Shown: positions 34,625 to 44,661 of the stretch, one piece after another
How positions within the stretch are numbered: the first letter of the stretch is position 1
Layout of the letters: each line of letters begins with the position of its first letter
NCBI GenBank assembly: GCA_015152565.1
Contig: SUTT01000001.1
Location: 1 to 64,000, forward strand
Direction: 5' to 3'
Source of the DNA: Cyanobacteria bacterium SIG27
GTDB lineage: Bacteria > Cyanobacteriota > Vampirovibrionia > Gastranaerophilales > Gastranaerophilaceae
Length of the DNA stretch: 64,000 nt
The notes under the pieces: model-generated
What the model saw: the letters and a program-made list of their open reading frames with translations, nothing else
What the model was told of the DNA's origin: nothing
Database searches by the model: none
Program-made: the position numbers and the translations under genes

Positions 34625-34689
34625 GCGCAAAGCGAATTGTGGCGAGACTTCGCCCAATGAGCAAAGCGCAGGCATAAGGATGTTGAGCA
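34625..34689 (+). repeat. 65-bp structured direct repeat, copy 2
   Basis: Exact second copy of the element at 34467, 158 bases downstream. The outer CCTGCGC arm is not conserved upstream here (CAAGCGC instead), while the inner GGCGA-GACT-TCGCC hairpin is kept. Confidence 0.85.
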
Positions 34690-34736
34690 TAAGCACAGAA
34701 TTTATTATAAACAAGCACAATAAAATATTTAGACTT

Positions 34737-35483
34737 TTATTTCATCTTTGCATTTCGCATGGCTTCAATAATCGTGTTTCTTGCATCTAGCGCTTGTTCT
34801 TTGGTTAACGGCGGAACGCCTTTTAGAGGATATTCTTTTCCTAAATTTTCATATTTAGCTACTGCCATATCATGATATGGCAAAACGTCAAGCGCTTGAA
34901 TATTATCAAGGGTTGATAAAAATTCGCCAAGCTTTATTAATTGTGATTTTAAATAAGTAATATTTGGAACAGCAACATGTCTTATCCAAACAGGAATTTT
35001 TTTAATAGACAAATATTTAGCAAATTCTAAAATATTATTGTTATTTTGACCTGTTAATTTATGATGAGAAACTGGGTCTATGTGTTTGATATCAAGCATA
35101 ACAAGGTCTGTATATTTTATTAATTCATCAAATTTTTGAATATTTTCTTTATTAAAAGTAATGCCTGAAGTATCAAGAGTTGTATGAATATTTTTTGCTT
35201 TTGCATTTTTAAAAAGTTCAATTAAAAAATCCATCTGAGCTAAAGGCTCTCCGCCTGTTGCTGTTAAACCGCCGTTTTTAAGAAATTCTTTAACGCCATC
35301 ATATTTTTTTAAAATTTCTTCAACAGACATTTTTTGATTAACATTAAAATCCCAAGTGTCTGGATTATGGCAGTACACGCAGCGCATAGGGCAACCTTGA
35401 AAGAAGACAACAAAACGAATTCCCGGTCCATCTACCGTTCCGCAAGATTCTATTGAATGAATATTTCCTAAAATTTCTGCCAT
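34737..35483 (-). CDS. pflA: Pyruvate formate-lyase activating enzyme
   Basis: Radical SAM enzyme that installs the glycyl radical on pyruvate formate-lyase, needed for anaerobic mixed-acid fermentation. The cluster motif GCPMRCVYCHNPDTW gives C31, C35 and C38 (CX3CX2C). ATGGEPLAQ is the SAM-binding GGE motif, and HVAVPNIT and LPYHDMAVAKYENLG are family blocks. The length of 248 residues is typical. The formate-lyase gene itself is not in the window. The ATG is at 35483; the upstream side faces the next plus-strand gene. Confidence 0.92.
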   Translation of the reverse strand: MAEILGNIHSIESCGTVDGPGIRFVVFFQGCPMRCVYCHNPDTWDFNVNQKMSVEEILKKYDGVKEFLKNGGLTATGGEPLAQMDFLIELFKNAKAKNIHTTLDTSGITFNKENIQKFDELIKYTDLVMLDIKHIDPVSHHKLTGQNNNNILEFAKYLSIKKIPVWIRHVAVPNITYLKSQLIKLGEFLSTLDNIQALDVLPYHDMAVAKYENLGKEYPLKGVPPLTKEQALDARNTIIEAMRNAKMK

Positions 35484-35613
35484 ATCTTCTTTATCGATTA
35501 TAGCTTAAAGCGTTTTTTTTGTAAACTTTTGTAAAAAAAACTTTCAAAAACCTCAAGAAACCTTAAATATATGCCGTAGCCATTAGTGTAAAACAATGGA
35601 GGCAATGACAAAT

Positions 35614-36753
35614 ATGGGTATGGCAGCAAGCCAAGCAAGGTTCCTAGGTTTAACAGCAAGAAAGAGTAATGTTGAATATCAAGTTCAACAAATTAACCAA
35701 CAAAGAACTTCTTTGGCAAACGAAAGTGCTGGTTTATATAACCAAATGATGGAATTAAGCGTTCCAACTCCTCCTGCTGTTAGTAGTTTTGTTTCAACAA
35801 GTTATGTTCTTGATGATACTGCAACATACAATAATTCAAATTACAAAATCACAAATATGCAAAAGACCTATGAAGAAGAGGGGCAATATTCAGTAAGTTT
35901 ATCTTCTACAAAAACACAATACAAGGCAACTACGGAAACCTTTATCATTATAGGTACTTCAATTGGAAATCCTAGCGAAAAAGATGGAAGTATTACATAT
36001 AGTGCAACATTATCAAAAGATGGCGCAAGTGGAATAAGTTTGGCTTGTGTTAGAAACCCTATTTTAAATGATGATAAAACTCCAAAAACGGATGAAGACG
36101 GAAATCCTTTATATGAAATTGCCAGTGCTTTTGTTGATGGTAAATTATCTCCTACAGTTAATCAAGTTTACCCAATTGATGATGGCAAGGGTGTTTCTAT
36201 TATGGGCTATAATGAAGTAGTGGAAGATATGGGTAAAAATGAAGCAAAATACTTCTATAATGATGGCACTAAAAATCACTTTTTAAGCCAAGCAGAGTTT
36301 GATGCTTTATTTGGTGAAAATAATGATAATTCAACTGTTAATCAAGAAGTAACATTTGGTTCTACTTATGCTTACAATAAAGAAATAATTACCGAAGTTA
36401 AAGCTCGTCTTGAACAATCAAGCAATGGAAGATTATCTTCAATTATTATTGAAGAAAATGATGAATATCCCGAAGAATTAAGTGGTAAAATAATTTCTTT
36501 ATCAGCTGTTCAAGAAACAGACCAAGATGCTTATGACCAAGCAATGAATGATTATGAATATGAAAAAGCGATGTATGAAAAAGCAATTTCTGATATTAAC
36601 TCTAAAACAGAAACTATCCAAGCAAAAGACCAATCTTTAGAGTTAAAAATTCAACAATTGGATACAGAGCAAAATGCAATTGCGACTGAAATGGAATCAG
36701 TTAAAAAAGTTATTGAAGACAACGTAGATAATACATTTAAAATATTTGCTTAA
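35614..36753 (+). CDS. Lineage-type protein with 'MGMAASQARFL' N-terminus and coiled-coil tail
   Basis: Unknown function. The distinctive N-terminus MGMAASQARFLGLTARKSN is followed by a helical QQINQQRTSLANES segment and a VPTPP motif near residue 45. A Ser/Thr/Asn-rich variable middle (about 60-290) precedes a helical, Glu/Gln-rich C-terminus (about 300-379) likely to form coiled coil. There is no signal peptide. I take the ATG at 35614; GGAGG lies 11 bases upstream and two earlier ATGs are worse placed. I recall similar N-termini in gut Melainabacteria proteins, which I cannot check here. Helix-middle-helix layout is faintly reminiscent of exported filament subunits. Confidence 0.65.
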   Translation: MGMAASQARFLGLTARKSNVEYQVQQINQQRTSLANESAGLYNQMMELSVPTPPAVSSFVSTSYVLDDTATYNNSNYKITNMQKTYEEEGQYSVSLSSTKTQYKATTETFIIIGTSIGNPSEKDGSITYSATLSKDGASGISLACVRNPILNDDKTPKTDEDGNPLYEIASAFVDGKLSPTVNQVYPIDDGKGVSIMGYNEVVEDMGKNEAKYFYNDGTKNHFLSQAEFDALFGENNDNSTVNQEVTFGSTYAYNKEIITEVKARLEQSSNGRLSSIIIEENDEYPEELSGKIISLSAVQETDQDAYDQAMNDYEYEKAMYEKAISDINSKTETIQAKDQSLELKIQQLDTEQNAIATEMESVKKVIEDNVDNTFKIFA

Positions 36754-36772
36754 TGAAAAAATAATTAAAATT

Positions 36773-36799
36773 ATCGGCAAAGTTTATTTCTTTGCCGAT
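36773..36799 (-). terminator. Terminator of the 52-codon gene, possibly bidirectional
   Basis: ATCGGCAAAG (36773-36782) pairs with CTTTGCCGAT (36790-36799). The T-rich run is better on the minus strand. The left half of the hairpin is next to the stop codon of the small gene, and it could also end the plus-strand gene. Confidence 0.7.
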
Positions 36800-36942
36800 T
36801 CTTTTGTTACCCAAAGGTATGTTTGTTCGTATATATTTTTAAAAGGGTTGTTTTCAAATTCATTATTTAAAAAAGGGTTTGTAGCTTTTTTGTCATACAT
36901 TTCCATTTTTTTGAGTAATGTTTTGAAATATCTTAAATTCAT
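36784..36942 (-). CDS. Small protein of 52 residues, unknown
   Basis: This short frame has a strong ribosome site (GGGAGGTGG) four to five bases before its ATG, a stop inside a terminator hairpin, and a sensible composition. Translation begins MNLRYFKTLLKKMEMYDKK and ends YLWVTKESAKK. The protein is basic and aromatic at the ends with a repeated NPF motif (NPFLNNEF, NNPFKN) in the middle, and it has no signal peptide or membrane helix. The antisense frame through it lacks a ribosome site. Function unknown; it could be a small regulatory or structural protein. Confidence 0.65.
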   Translation of the reverse strand: MNLRYFKTLLKKMEMYDKKATNPFLNNEFENNPFKNIYEQTYLWVTKESAKK

Positions 36943-37182
36943 ATCCACCTCCCAAAATTTTCATTTTTAGGATATTTTCATTATCTCAATTTTTGATATT
37001 TTTAAATTGCCCAATTGTTTAAAAAAAGATTAATCATAAAGTTAATTTGAAAAATAATTTTTTGCATTGTAAAATAGTTCTTGCTCTACATTTATCATAC
37101 GATTTTGCCTTAAAATTCGCATTAACACTAGTAAATTATGATAAAGTAGATATGTAAAAATTGGGGAGAATATAGGTTCGCT

Positions 37183-38412
37183 ATGAAAAAAATATTAATA
37201 ATTTCATCCATTGTAATTGCGCTGCTAGTTGGATGTCGTTTTATATCTGTTAAAAAATCGGAATCAGATAGAGCGAAAATGCTTGCTTTGAGTGCAACTC
37301 CGGCTGTGCAGTTGGCACAAGTGGAAAGAAAAGAAATATATAAATCAATAGAAATCCCAGGAAGAGTTCAATCATCAGATAAAGTTGATTTAGTTGCCCG
37401 AATTGATGGATATCTTCAAAAGAAACACTTCAAAGAAGGTGATTTCGTTAAAAAAGGACAAGTTTTACTTACAATCGAACCCACTCAATATTTAAACATT
37501 TTAAACAAAGCCAAAGCTGACTTAGAAAGCGCAAAAGCAGCTTCTTTTAAAGCTAAAAGAGATTATGAAAGAGGAGCTGAACTTGTTAAGAAAGATTTTA
37601 TTTCAAAATCTACCTATGATGGACTTTATGCCGATAAATTAGCTTCAGAAGCTTCTGTTAAAGCGGCAAGTGCAGCTTTGGCTGAAGCACAAAGAAATTA
37701 TGACTACACATCAATTGAATCTCCTGTTGATGGTAAAATCGGTTCACTTCAAATTCAAGAAGGTAACTATGTTACTATGCAATCAGGAACTTTAGCTACT
37801 GTTATTAAAACAAACCCAATTTATGTTAAATATAGTGTTGATTCAAAACAATATGAGCAATTGAGAAATTTAAATTTCATTCCAAAAAAAGGTGCTGAAC
37901 CTGCCAAGGTTGATATTGTTTTACCAAGTGGAAAATTATACCCAATAAAAGGTGTTCAAGACTTTTCAGATAACCAAATTTCAACAACAACAGGTACGAT
38001 TGATTTTAGAGCCACATTTAAAAATGACGATAACATCTTAATCCCTGGAGATTTCGTAAAAGTAAAAGTTTATTCTAATGTTAAACAAAATGTTTTAACT
38101 GTTCCTCAAGAGTTTACTTTGCAAGATTCAAAAGGAAGATATGTTTATGTTGTCGATGAAAATGATTTAGTTCAAGTTCGTTATTTTAAAGATAACGGGC
38201 AGTTTGAAAATAGCTGGATAATTAAAGATGGCTTAGAAGAAGGCGATAAATTTATTTCTACAAATTTAACTAAATTGATGCCTAAAGCTAAAGTAAAAGT
38301 TGTTCAAGCACAAGAAACAAAAGAAGAAACCAAGGCTTCAAAAGAACAAAAAACTGAACAAAAAGAAGAGAATAAAGAAAAAAGCGAGAAAGTTGAGGGA
38401 GATAATAAATAA
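37183..38412 (+). CDS. RND efflux membrane fusion lipoprotein (AcrA-like)
   Basis: Periplasmic adaptor linking an RND pump to the outer-membrane channel. The signal peptide ends in the lipobox LLVGC (Cys about residue 18), so it should be a lipoprotein anchored in the inner membrane. Domain order is as in AcrA: a biotinyl-lipoyl half ([20 protein letters not shown]), an alpha hairpin (about 95-165), the second lipoyl half ([19 protein letters not shown]), a beta barrel and a membrane-proximal domain. A Lys/Glu-rich extension (about 370-409) closes the protein. It shares one base with the pump gene, so translation is coupled. Confidence 0.92.
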   Translation: MKKILIISSIVIALLVGCRFISVKKSESDRAKMLALSATPAVQLAQVERKEIYKSIEIPGRVQSSDKVDLVARIDGYLQKKHFKEGDFVKKGQVLLTIEPTQYLNILNKAKADLESAKAASFKAKRDYERGAELVKKDFISKSTYDGLYADKLASEASVKAASAALAEAQRNYDYTSIESPVDGKIGSLQIQEGNYVTMQSGTLATVIKTNPIYVKYSVDSKQYEQLRNLNFIPKKGAEPAKVDIVLPSGKLYPIKGVQDFSDNQISTTTGTIDFRATFKNDDNILIPGDFVKVKVYSNVKQNVLTVPQEFTLQDSKGRYVYVVDENDLVQVRYFKDNGQFENSWIIKDGLEEGDKFISTNLTKLMPKAKVKVVQAQETKEETKASKEQKTEQKEENKEKSEKVEGDNK

Positions 38413-41400
38413 TGGATTGTAAGTTTTTTATTAATCGCCCTAGATTTGCTTTTGTAATTTCAATCGTAATCATCCTTGTTGGTTTGATTGCGATTAAATC
38501 TTTACCTTTGGAAGAATATCCAACAATTACACCTCCGCAGGTTACTGTTAGTGCTACTTATATGGGTGCAAGCTCAGACGTTATTGAATCAACTGTTGCT
38601 GCTCCTATAGAATCTGCTGTAAATGGTGTTGAAAGAATGCTTTATATGACCTCTAATTCACAAGATGGTTCATATAGACTTACAATATATTTTGAAGTAG
38701 GTTCAGACCCCGATATGAACGTAGTTAACGTTCAAAATAAGGTTTCGCTCGTAACTTCACGCTTGCCCTCTGATGTATCTCGTTATGGCTTGACGGTTAA
38801 GCAAAACACAGGTGGTGGCGGATTATTATATTATGGTATTTATTCGCCAGATAAATCGGTTGATTTGGTTACCCTATCAAACTATGCTTCAATTTATTTA
38901 AAAGATGAATTGGCTCGTATTTACGGGGTTGCAGAAGTTCAAGTTTTTGGTGGCAAAGATTATTCAATGCGCATTTGGCTTGATAGCGAAAAGCTTGCAG
39001 CACTTAATGTTTCGCCATCTGAAGTAGCTGCTGCAATTACAGCTCAAAACGCACAAGTTTCAGCAGGGGCTTTAGGTAATCAACCTATGCAAAAAAAGAC
39101 CGAAATGGCTTTGACTTTAAGAACCCCTGGGCGTTTAAAAACTCCGGAAGAATTTGAAAACATCATTGTTCGTTCTAGTTCTTTAGGGCAAACAATTAGA
39201 GTTAAAGATGTTGCAAGAGTTGAGCTTGCAGGAGAAAATTATGTAACTGATGGTAAAGTTGATAATAAATCTGTTGCGGTTATGTCTGTTAGCCAATTAT
39301 CTTATGCTAATTCAATTGATGTTGCCAATAAATGTAATAAAAAAATGGAAGAATTATCAAAATCTTTTCCGGATGGCATAGCCTATAGTGTATTTTACAA
39401 TGCAACAGATGCAGTTAAAGACTCATTAAGCGAAGTAATCCATGCTATTATTGAGGCAATCATAATTGTATTAATTACAGTATATCTATTTTTGGGTGAT
39501 GTTAGAGCAAGTATTGTTCCGTTTTGTGCAATTCCCGTATCATTAATCGGAACTTTTGCTGCTTTTAGTGTTTTTGGTTTTTCAATAAACATTTTAACTT
39601 TATTTGGTTTGGTTCTTGCTGTTGGTACAGTTGTAGATGATGCTATTGTTGTTGTTGAAAATGTTCAAAGGCACATTGAACAGGGCAAAAAGCCAAAAGA
39701 AGCAGCGATAATTTCAATGGAAGAAGTATCTTCTGCCGTTATTGCAACATCGTTAGTTTTAATGGCGGTATTTGTTCCTGTTGCTTTTATTCCAGGTATT
39801 ACGGGTAAAATGTATCAGCAATTTGCGCTAACAATTGCAGTTTCCGTTGGTATTTCAACAGTTATGGCGCTAACATTAGCTCCTGCTTTGTGTGCAATTT
39901 TCTTAAGAAGCAAAGAAGATATGCCAAAAAGAAGTTATTATAATAAATATCGTGAACTATACAATGACTATTGGCAAGATAAAAAAGATTTAAAAGGAAT
40001 TGAAAAGCTTAAAGCTTGGGGCGAATTCCTTGCTTATGGTTGGGATGTATCTTTAAAGAAATTTGATAGAGCTTTTGAAAGAATTAAAGAAGGCTTTATG
40101 GAAGGTACTAGTTATTTTATCGAAGCGCCAAAAAGAACAATCGTTACTTATATTATTTTATTAGTTGTTTTATTGGGAATGTTTAAATTGATTCCATCAG
40201 GTTTTTTGCCTACGGAAGACAAGGGTGCTGCTTTTGTATCAATTCAATTTAAAGATGGAACATCTTTAGCAAAAACAAATGAAATAACTTCTCAATTAGT
40301 AGATGATATTCTAAAATTCCCAGGGGTTGATTCAATTCTTACATTAAATGGTTTTAATGGGCAAAATACTTCAATTTTCATTGTTCAATTGGATGATTGG
40401 GAAACAAGATTGAAGCCAAGTTTTGTTAAATCTTTGTTTATGTCAAAAGAAGAGAAGGCCGCTTCTAAAAAAGAAATTAATGACGTAATTGCTCGCATTA
40501 ATGGATTGGGTGCTAAATATTCAAATGCTACAATGTATGCGTTTGTTCCTCCTGCAATTCAAGGTTTATCAATGTTTGGTGGTTTTGAATATCAACTTTT
40601 AGATAAAGGTTCAAGAACACCACAAGAGCTTCACGCACAAGCTAAACAGTTGATTGCAACAGCTAACCAAAATCCAAAATTAACAAGTGTGTTTACACAA
40701 TATAACTCTGCAACACCTCAGTTAATGATTAAAATTAATTATGAAAAAATCTTAGCTCAAGGAATTAACGTTCAAGATGTTTATACGGCTTTATCAAGCC
40801 AATTTGGTACATATTATGTTAATGACTTTAACCTTGAAGGACGTGTATTTAGGGTTATGATGTCAGCTGATGAACAATATAGACAAACAATTGACTCAAT
40901 AGAAAAAGTTTATGTAAAAACTGCTTCTGGCAAATCAGCTCCATTATCAACATTGGTTACAATTGAACCTACTGTTGGACCTTATAATATAACAAGATTT
41001 AATATGTATAAATCTGTTCAAATTACTGGTAATCCTGCAAAAGGTCAATCATCAGGCGATGCCATTAAAGAAATGGAGCGTGTATCAAAACAAACTCTTC
41101 CTGCTGACACTGGTTTTGCTTGGTCTGGTACATCTTTACAAGAAATTGAATCTGCTGGTCAAACAACCGTGGTTCTTGCAATGAGCTTAACTTTTGTATA
41201 TTTATTCTTAGTTGCATTATATGAAAGCTGGATGTTACCTGTTGGGGTTATGCTGATTGCTCCAATTGCGATGTTGGGTGCGATATTATTTCAATATGTT
41301 TGGGGTCAATCATTAGACTTATATGCTCAAATTGGATTGATTATGTTAATCGGTCTTGCTGCAAAACAAGCAATTTTGATTATTGAATTTGCAAAAGTTG

Positions 41401-41699
41401 AAAGAGAAGAAAATAAACTTGGAATAATTGAAGCTGCAATGAAAGCTGCAAGAACTCGTTTCAGAGCGGTTGTAATGACCTCATTAGCTTTTATATTTGG
41501 TATTTTACCGTTGATTAGAGCAATTGGACCAGGTTGTAATTCAAGAAAATCTCTTGGCGTGGTTGTATTTGGGGGTATGGTTGCAGCTGTAATTATTGGT
41601 ACACTTCTTGTTCCAGCGTTTTATGCAATTATTCAAAAACTAAGAGAAGACTCTTCTAAAAAAAAGTGCGATAATAAAAATGATGGGGAGCAAAATTAA
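38412..41699 (+). CDS. RND multidrug efflux pump (AcrB/HAE1 family)
   Basis: Twelve-helix inner-membrane proton/drug antiporter of 1095 residues. The first helix carries [16 protein letters not shown], followed by the [13 protein letters not shown] region. The fourth helix has [15 protein letters not shown], whose Asp pair relays protons in AcrB. The second half repeats the fold ([12 protein letters not shown], then [15 protein letters not shown] with the conserved Lys). It is slightly longer than AcrB because of a Lys-rich cytosolic linker at about 505-570. Substrates cannot be inferred. It sits between adaptor and channel genes with one-base overlaps. Confidence 0.95.
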   Translation: MDCKFFINRPRFAFVISIVIILVGLIAIKSLPLEEYPTITPPQVTVSATYMGASSDVIESTVAAPIESAVNGVERMLYMTSNSQDGSYRLTIYFEVGSDPDMNVVNVQNKVSLVTSRLPSDVSRYGLTVKQNTGGGGLLYYGIYSPDKSVDLVTLSNYASIYLKDELARIYGVAEVQVFGGKDYSMRIWLDSEKLAALNVSPSEVAAAITAQNAQVSAGALGNQPMQKKTEMALTLRTPGRLKTPEEFENIIVRSSSLGQTIRVKDVARVELAGENYVTDGKVDNKSVAVMSVSQLSYANSIDVANKCNKKMEELSKSFPDGIAYSVFYNATDAVKDSLSEVIHAIIEAIIIVLITVYLFLGDVRASIVPFCAIPVSLIGTFAAFSVFGFSINILTLFGLVLAVGTVVDDAIVVVENVQRHIEQGKKPKEAAIISMEEVSSAVIATSLVLMAVFVPVAFIPGITGKMYQQFALTIAVSVGISTVMALTLAPALCAIFLRSKEDMPKRSYYNKYRELYNDYWQDKKDLKGIEKLKAWGEFLAYGWDVSLKKFDRAFERIKEGFMEGTSYFIEAPKRTIVTYIILLVVLLGMFKLIPSGFLPTEDKGAAFVSIQFKDGTSLAKTNEITSQLVDDILKFPGVDSILTLNGFNGQNTSIFIVQLDDWETRLKPSFVKSLFMSKEEKAASKKEINDVIARINGLGAKYSNATMYAFVPPAIQGLSMFGGFEYQLLDKGSRTPQELHAQAKQLIATANQNPKLTSVFTQYNSATPQLMIKINYEKILAQGINVQDVYTALSSQFGTYYVNDFNLEGRVFRVMMSADEQYRQTIDSIEKVYVKTASGKSAPLSTLVTIEPTVGPYNITRFNMYKSVQITGNPAKGQSSGDAIKEMERVSKQTLPADTGFAWSGTSLQEIESAGQTTVVLAMSLTFVYLFLVALYESWMLPVGVMLIAPIAMLGAILFQYVWGQSLDLYAQIGLIMLIGLAAKQAILIIEFAKVEREENKLGIIEAAMKAARTRFRAVVMTSLAFIFGILPLIRAIGPGCNSRKSLGVVVFGGMVAAVIIGTLLVPAFYAIIQKLREDSSKKKCDNKNDGEQN

Positions 41700-43234
41700 T
41701 GAAAGATAGAATTAGAATATCATTCATAATCCTTTGTCTTTTATTGTCAGTGCAAAATGCATATTGCGAAGATGACAACAAAGATTTAGATATTGGAAAA
41801 TCTATATTTAAAAAAGAAAAGAAAGCAAAAAAAATAAAGGTTAAACCAAAAAAACAAAAAGCTGATTATAAAATTAAGCCTGAGGTTTTGGAAGAATATT
41901 CTATTCCTACAGATGTTTATATGAATGTTGGTCAAACAAGTGATAAAACAGTTAAACTAGAGGGCGGAATATCAAAATCAATTGAGCTTAATATGGCTGA
42001 TTGTTTAGAGCTTGCACTCATTAACAATCCAAAAATTAAGTCTGCTTATGCTCAATCTGAAATAGCAAAATATCAAAAATGGGAAACATTATCAGGCTAT
42101 ACTCCGCGTCTTGATTTTTCATCTTCGATAAATCATCAAAAGCCTGATTTATCAATGCTTAGAAGTAACATGTCAATAAGTGCTTTTGATAAATATACTC
42201 TAGGTCAAATTGGTATTCGCCAATTAGTTTGGGACTTTGGTTATACTCAAAATAAATATACAATTGATAAAATTTCTTATGAAAAGTCAAAAGCCAATAT
42301 TGATAAAGTTGTAAATGAGGTCGTTTGTGCAGTTAAAGATGCATATTATAATCTTCTTTATGCTTTTGATAGAAAAAGAGTTGCGCAAGAAACTCTTGAT
42401 AATTACACAAAAACCTATCATCAAGCAATGGCTTTTTGGGAAGTTGGCGCTAAAGCAAAAGTCGATGTTTTATTTGCTCAGACGAACATGGAAGAAGCAA
42501 GAGCAAGTCTAATTGCGGCTGAAAACAACGTTGATATTGCTTTTTCTCAATTAAACAATGCAATAGGTTTACCTTTTGTTGATCCTTATATGATTGATAC
42601 ATCACTTAAATATGAGCCTGTTGCAGTTACTATGAAAGAAGCGGTTGAAATCGCAAATGAAAATAGACCTGATATTAAAGGGGCTATGCTTAACGTTGAG
42701 GGAGCTAATCAAGCGGTAAAACTATCTTGGAAAACAGTTATGCCATCACTTGAATTTCAAGCAAACTATGCAAAAGGTGGTATCGAAGATTGGACTGAAA
42801 GAACTTGGTATAATTATGGCGGATTTTTATCTTTTCCAACGGTTAACCCCGTATTGTTAAGAAACCAAGTAAAAGAAGCTAAAGCTGCTTATAAACAAGT
42901 TCAATATGATACAAAAGCGCAAATAAATGATATATATTACGAAATTCAATCTGTTTACACTCGCCTAAAAGATGCAAAAGCTAGAATTCCAGTTGCTAAA
43001 GTTGCAATGGAAAAAGCTCAAGAAAACTATGAACTGACTTCTGGAAGATACAAGGTTGGTTACGGAGATGCAATCGAGCTAAAAGAAGCGCAAGTTGCGC
43101 TAGCTAGTGCTAAACTGGGCTATTTTCAAACAATATATGAATATAATAGCGCAAGAGCCAACTTAGAGCGTGCAATTGGTCAAACTCTAAAATCTGAAAG
43201 CTCCGAGTTAATCGACAATACGCAAGAATTATAA
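41699..43234 (+). CDS. TolC-family outer-membrane efflux channel
   Basis: Outer-membrane efflux protein of 511 residues. A signal peptide ends near YCE. A basic Lys-rich segment (about 34-58) precedes two homologous OEP halves: one beginning NMADCLELALINNPKIKSAYAQ and a second starting MKEAVEIANENRPDIKGAM, each with long helices and the usual A/E/Q-rich heptads. It completes a tripartite pump encoded by three overlapping genes (adaptor, pump, channel). Presence of such a channel shows an outer membrane. Confidence 0.92.
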   Translation: MKDRIRISFIILCLLLSVQNAYCEDDNKDLDIGKSIFKKEKKAKKIKVKPKKQKADYKIKPEVLEEYSIPTDVYMNVGQTSDKTVKLEGGISKSIELNMADCLELALINNPKIKSAYAQSEIAKYQKWETLSGYTPRLDFSSSINHQKPDLSMLRSNMSISAFDKYTLGQIGIRQLVWDFGYTQNKYTIDKISYEKSKANIDKVVNEVVCAVKDAYYNLLYAFDRKRVAQETLDNYTKTYHQAMAFWEVGAKAKVDVLFAQTNMEEARASLIAAENNVDIAFSQLNNAIGLPFVDPYMIDTSLKYEPVAVTMKEAVEIANENRPDIKGAMLNVEGANQAVKLSWKTVMPSLEFQANYAKGGIEDWTERTWYNYGGFLSFPTVNPVLLRNQVKEAKAAYKQVQYDTKAQINDIYYEIQSVYTRLKDAKARIPVAKVAMEKAQENYELTSGRYKVGYGDAIELKEAQVALASAKLGYFQTIYEYNSARANLERAIGQTLKSESSELIDNTQEL

Positions 43235-43669
43235 TTATTTTACGACAATTTCAAATTCGTCGCCGCCAGCGTGTTTGAGGCGAACATTTTTCTTGCCGTA
43301 AACTGTGATTAATGATTTAATTTCGCCGTTTTTAAATTCTTTAAATTCGCTTCTTGAACTTGTTGGATAAATAAAGAAATTATGAAAAGTTCTTGTATCA
43401 TCATTTAAAAGCAAGATTTTCTTTGTTCCAAATAATGAGTTTTTAATATGATATTTTCTTTCTTTATCAAATTTGGAAATTAAAACTATTTGATAATCAC
43501 TAAATAACGCCTGAATTTCGTCAGGTGACAAGGTGATTGAACTTTCATAGAATTTTAAGGTATCAGGATTATATGAAAATTCTCTTTCTCCTATATTGAA
43601 ATTAACGTTATCTTGGGCAAAAGCACAAAAACTAAGCATTAAAGACAAGCTTAAAAGAACTTTTTTCAT
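43235..43669 (-). CDS. Small secreted protein, unknown
   Basis: A 144-residue protein with a clear signal peptide (MKKVLLSLSLMLSFCAFAQ). The mature part is beta-rich by appearance (alternating polar and hydrophobic: YQIVLISKFD, KKILLLNDD, RTFHNFFIYP) and ends in a basic-aromatic region. No known motif is evident. It overlaps the gpsA stop by one base and is the last gene of the operon CDF-CorC fusion, gpsA, this gene. Convergent with tolC-like by one base. No function assigned. Confidence 0.7.
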   Translation of the reverse strand: MKKVLLSLSLMLSFCAFAQDNVNFNIGEREFSYNPDTLKFYESSITLSPDEIQALFSDYQIVLISKFDKERKYHIKNSLFGTKKILLLNDDTRTFHNFFIYPTSSRSEFKEFKNGEIKSLITVYGKKNVRLKHAGGDEFEIVVK

Positions 43670-44661
43670 TAATCTTCTTCCTTTAATTTTCTATTCATTA
43701 ATTTATCCATGATTTCTTTTGGAGTGATATCTGTATAAACTGCTTCATAAATAGCGTTTGAGACAGGAACATCGATATTTAATTTTTTTGCTAATTCGCA
43801 AAGTGCTTTAGATGTTTTAACTCCCTCTGCAACAGAACCGAGTTCAGCTAAAATATCGTCAATTTTTTTACCTTTGGCAATCATTGAACCTACGGTGAAG
43901 TTTCTTGAATATGGACTTGAAGCAGTAGCAATTAAATCACCCATGCCAGATAGTCCGTATAATGTTTGAGGTTTAGCGCCGAGAGATATTGCAACACGTG
44001 CCATTTCTGCCATTCCACGAGTTAATAAAGAACCTCTTAAATTGTCACCTAATCCCATAGTGTGAGCAAAACCGGAAGCTATAGCGATAACGTTTTTTAA
44101 GCTTCCACCGAGTTCAACGCCAATTAAATCGTCACTTGAATATAATCTAAACAAAGATGATACATTTAGTGCTTTTTGAACTTTTTTTGCTATTTCTATG
44201 TCGTTTGCTGCAACTGTTGCTAGTGTTGGTTTTCCTTCGATAATTTCTCTTGCTAGGGTTGGACCTGATAAAACTGCAAAATTGATATCAGGTAACACTT
44301 CTAAAATAACTTCAGACATTCTTTTTAAGCTTGGAAGTTCGATACCTTTTGATAGGTTAACTAAAATTTGATTGTCTTTCAAGCCAACTTTTTTAAGTTG
44401 TTCGCAAACCGGTCTGATGCCAGACGTTGCAACAACAAGAAGAATAATTTCAGCGTCTTTTATGGCAGAAGCTAAATCAGATGTGATTTCAACTTTTTTA
44501 TCAAGCTGAATTTCAAGTGGTTTTTCTATTCTTTTTTCGTTTTTAAGCATTGGAGTAATATCTGATTCTCTTCCCCAAACGCAAATTTCTTCAAAATTAT
44601 CGTTTAATAATTTTGCAATTGTAAGTCCCCAACACCCTGGTCCTAGTACGGTTAATTTCAT
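43669..44661 (-). CDS. gpsA: Glycerol-3-phosphate dehydrogenase [NAD(P)+] GpsA
   Basis: Reduces dihydroxyacetone phosphate to sn-glycerol-3-phosphate for membrane lipid synthesis. The NAD-binding motif VLGPGCWGLTIA lies at residues 4-15; NLSKGIE, VLSGPTLAREI and the catalytic-domain ELGGSLKNVIAIASG follow, then GLSGMGDLIATASS. Length 330 is standard. The start overlaps the stop of the CDF-CorC gene as TAATG. Confidence 0.94.
   Translation of the reverse strand: MKLTVLGPGCWGLTIAKLLNDNFEEICVWGRESDITPMLKNEKRIEKPLEIQLDKKVEITSDLASAIKDAEIILLVVATSGIRPVCEQLKKVGLKDNQILVNLSKGIELPSLKRMSEVILEVLPDINFAVLSGPTLAREIIEGKPTLATVAANDIEIAKKVQKALNVSSLFRLYSSDDLIGVELGGSLKNVIAIASGFAHTMGLGDNLRGSLLTRGMAEMARVAISLGAKPQTLYGLSGMGDLIATASSPYSRNFTVGSMIAKGKKIDDILAELGSVAEGVKTSKALCELAKKLNIDVPVSNAIYEAVYTDITPKEIMDKLMNRKLKEED

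Larger units (their letters stand above)
34461..34736. other. Non-coding block, more GC-rich than its surroundings
   Basis: Several overlapping frames are open here on both strands, but none has a ribosome site or a plausible protein, and they arise from the repeats. The block holds two 65-bp direct repeats with internal pairing and a perfect GAGTTTGC-TTTT-GCAAACTC hairpin at 34590-34609. The base composition differs visibly from the AT-rich flanks, so it looks inserted. Confidence 0.6.

Noticed and set aside
34414..34718. Open frames on both strands across the GC-rich repeat block
   Set aside because: They overlap one another, lack ribosome sites, include two copies of the same repeated peptide on each strand, and follow directly from the 65-bp repeats. 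No plausible protein.
36746..36970. Plus-strand frame of 74 codons after the 'MGMAASQAR' gene
   Set aside because: It lies antisense to the 52-codon gene, lacks a ribosome site and has an untypical composition; the minus-strand gene explains the region better.
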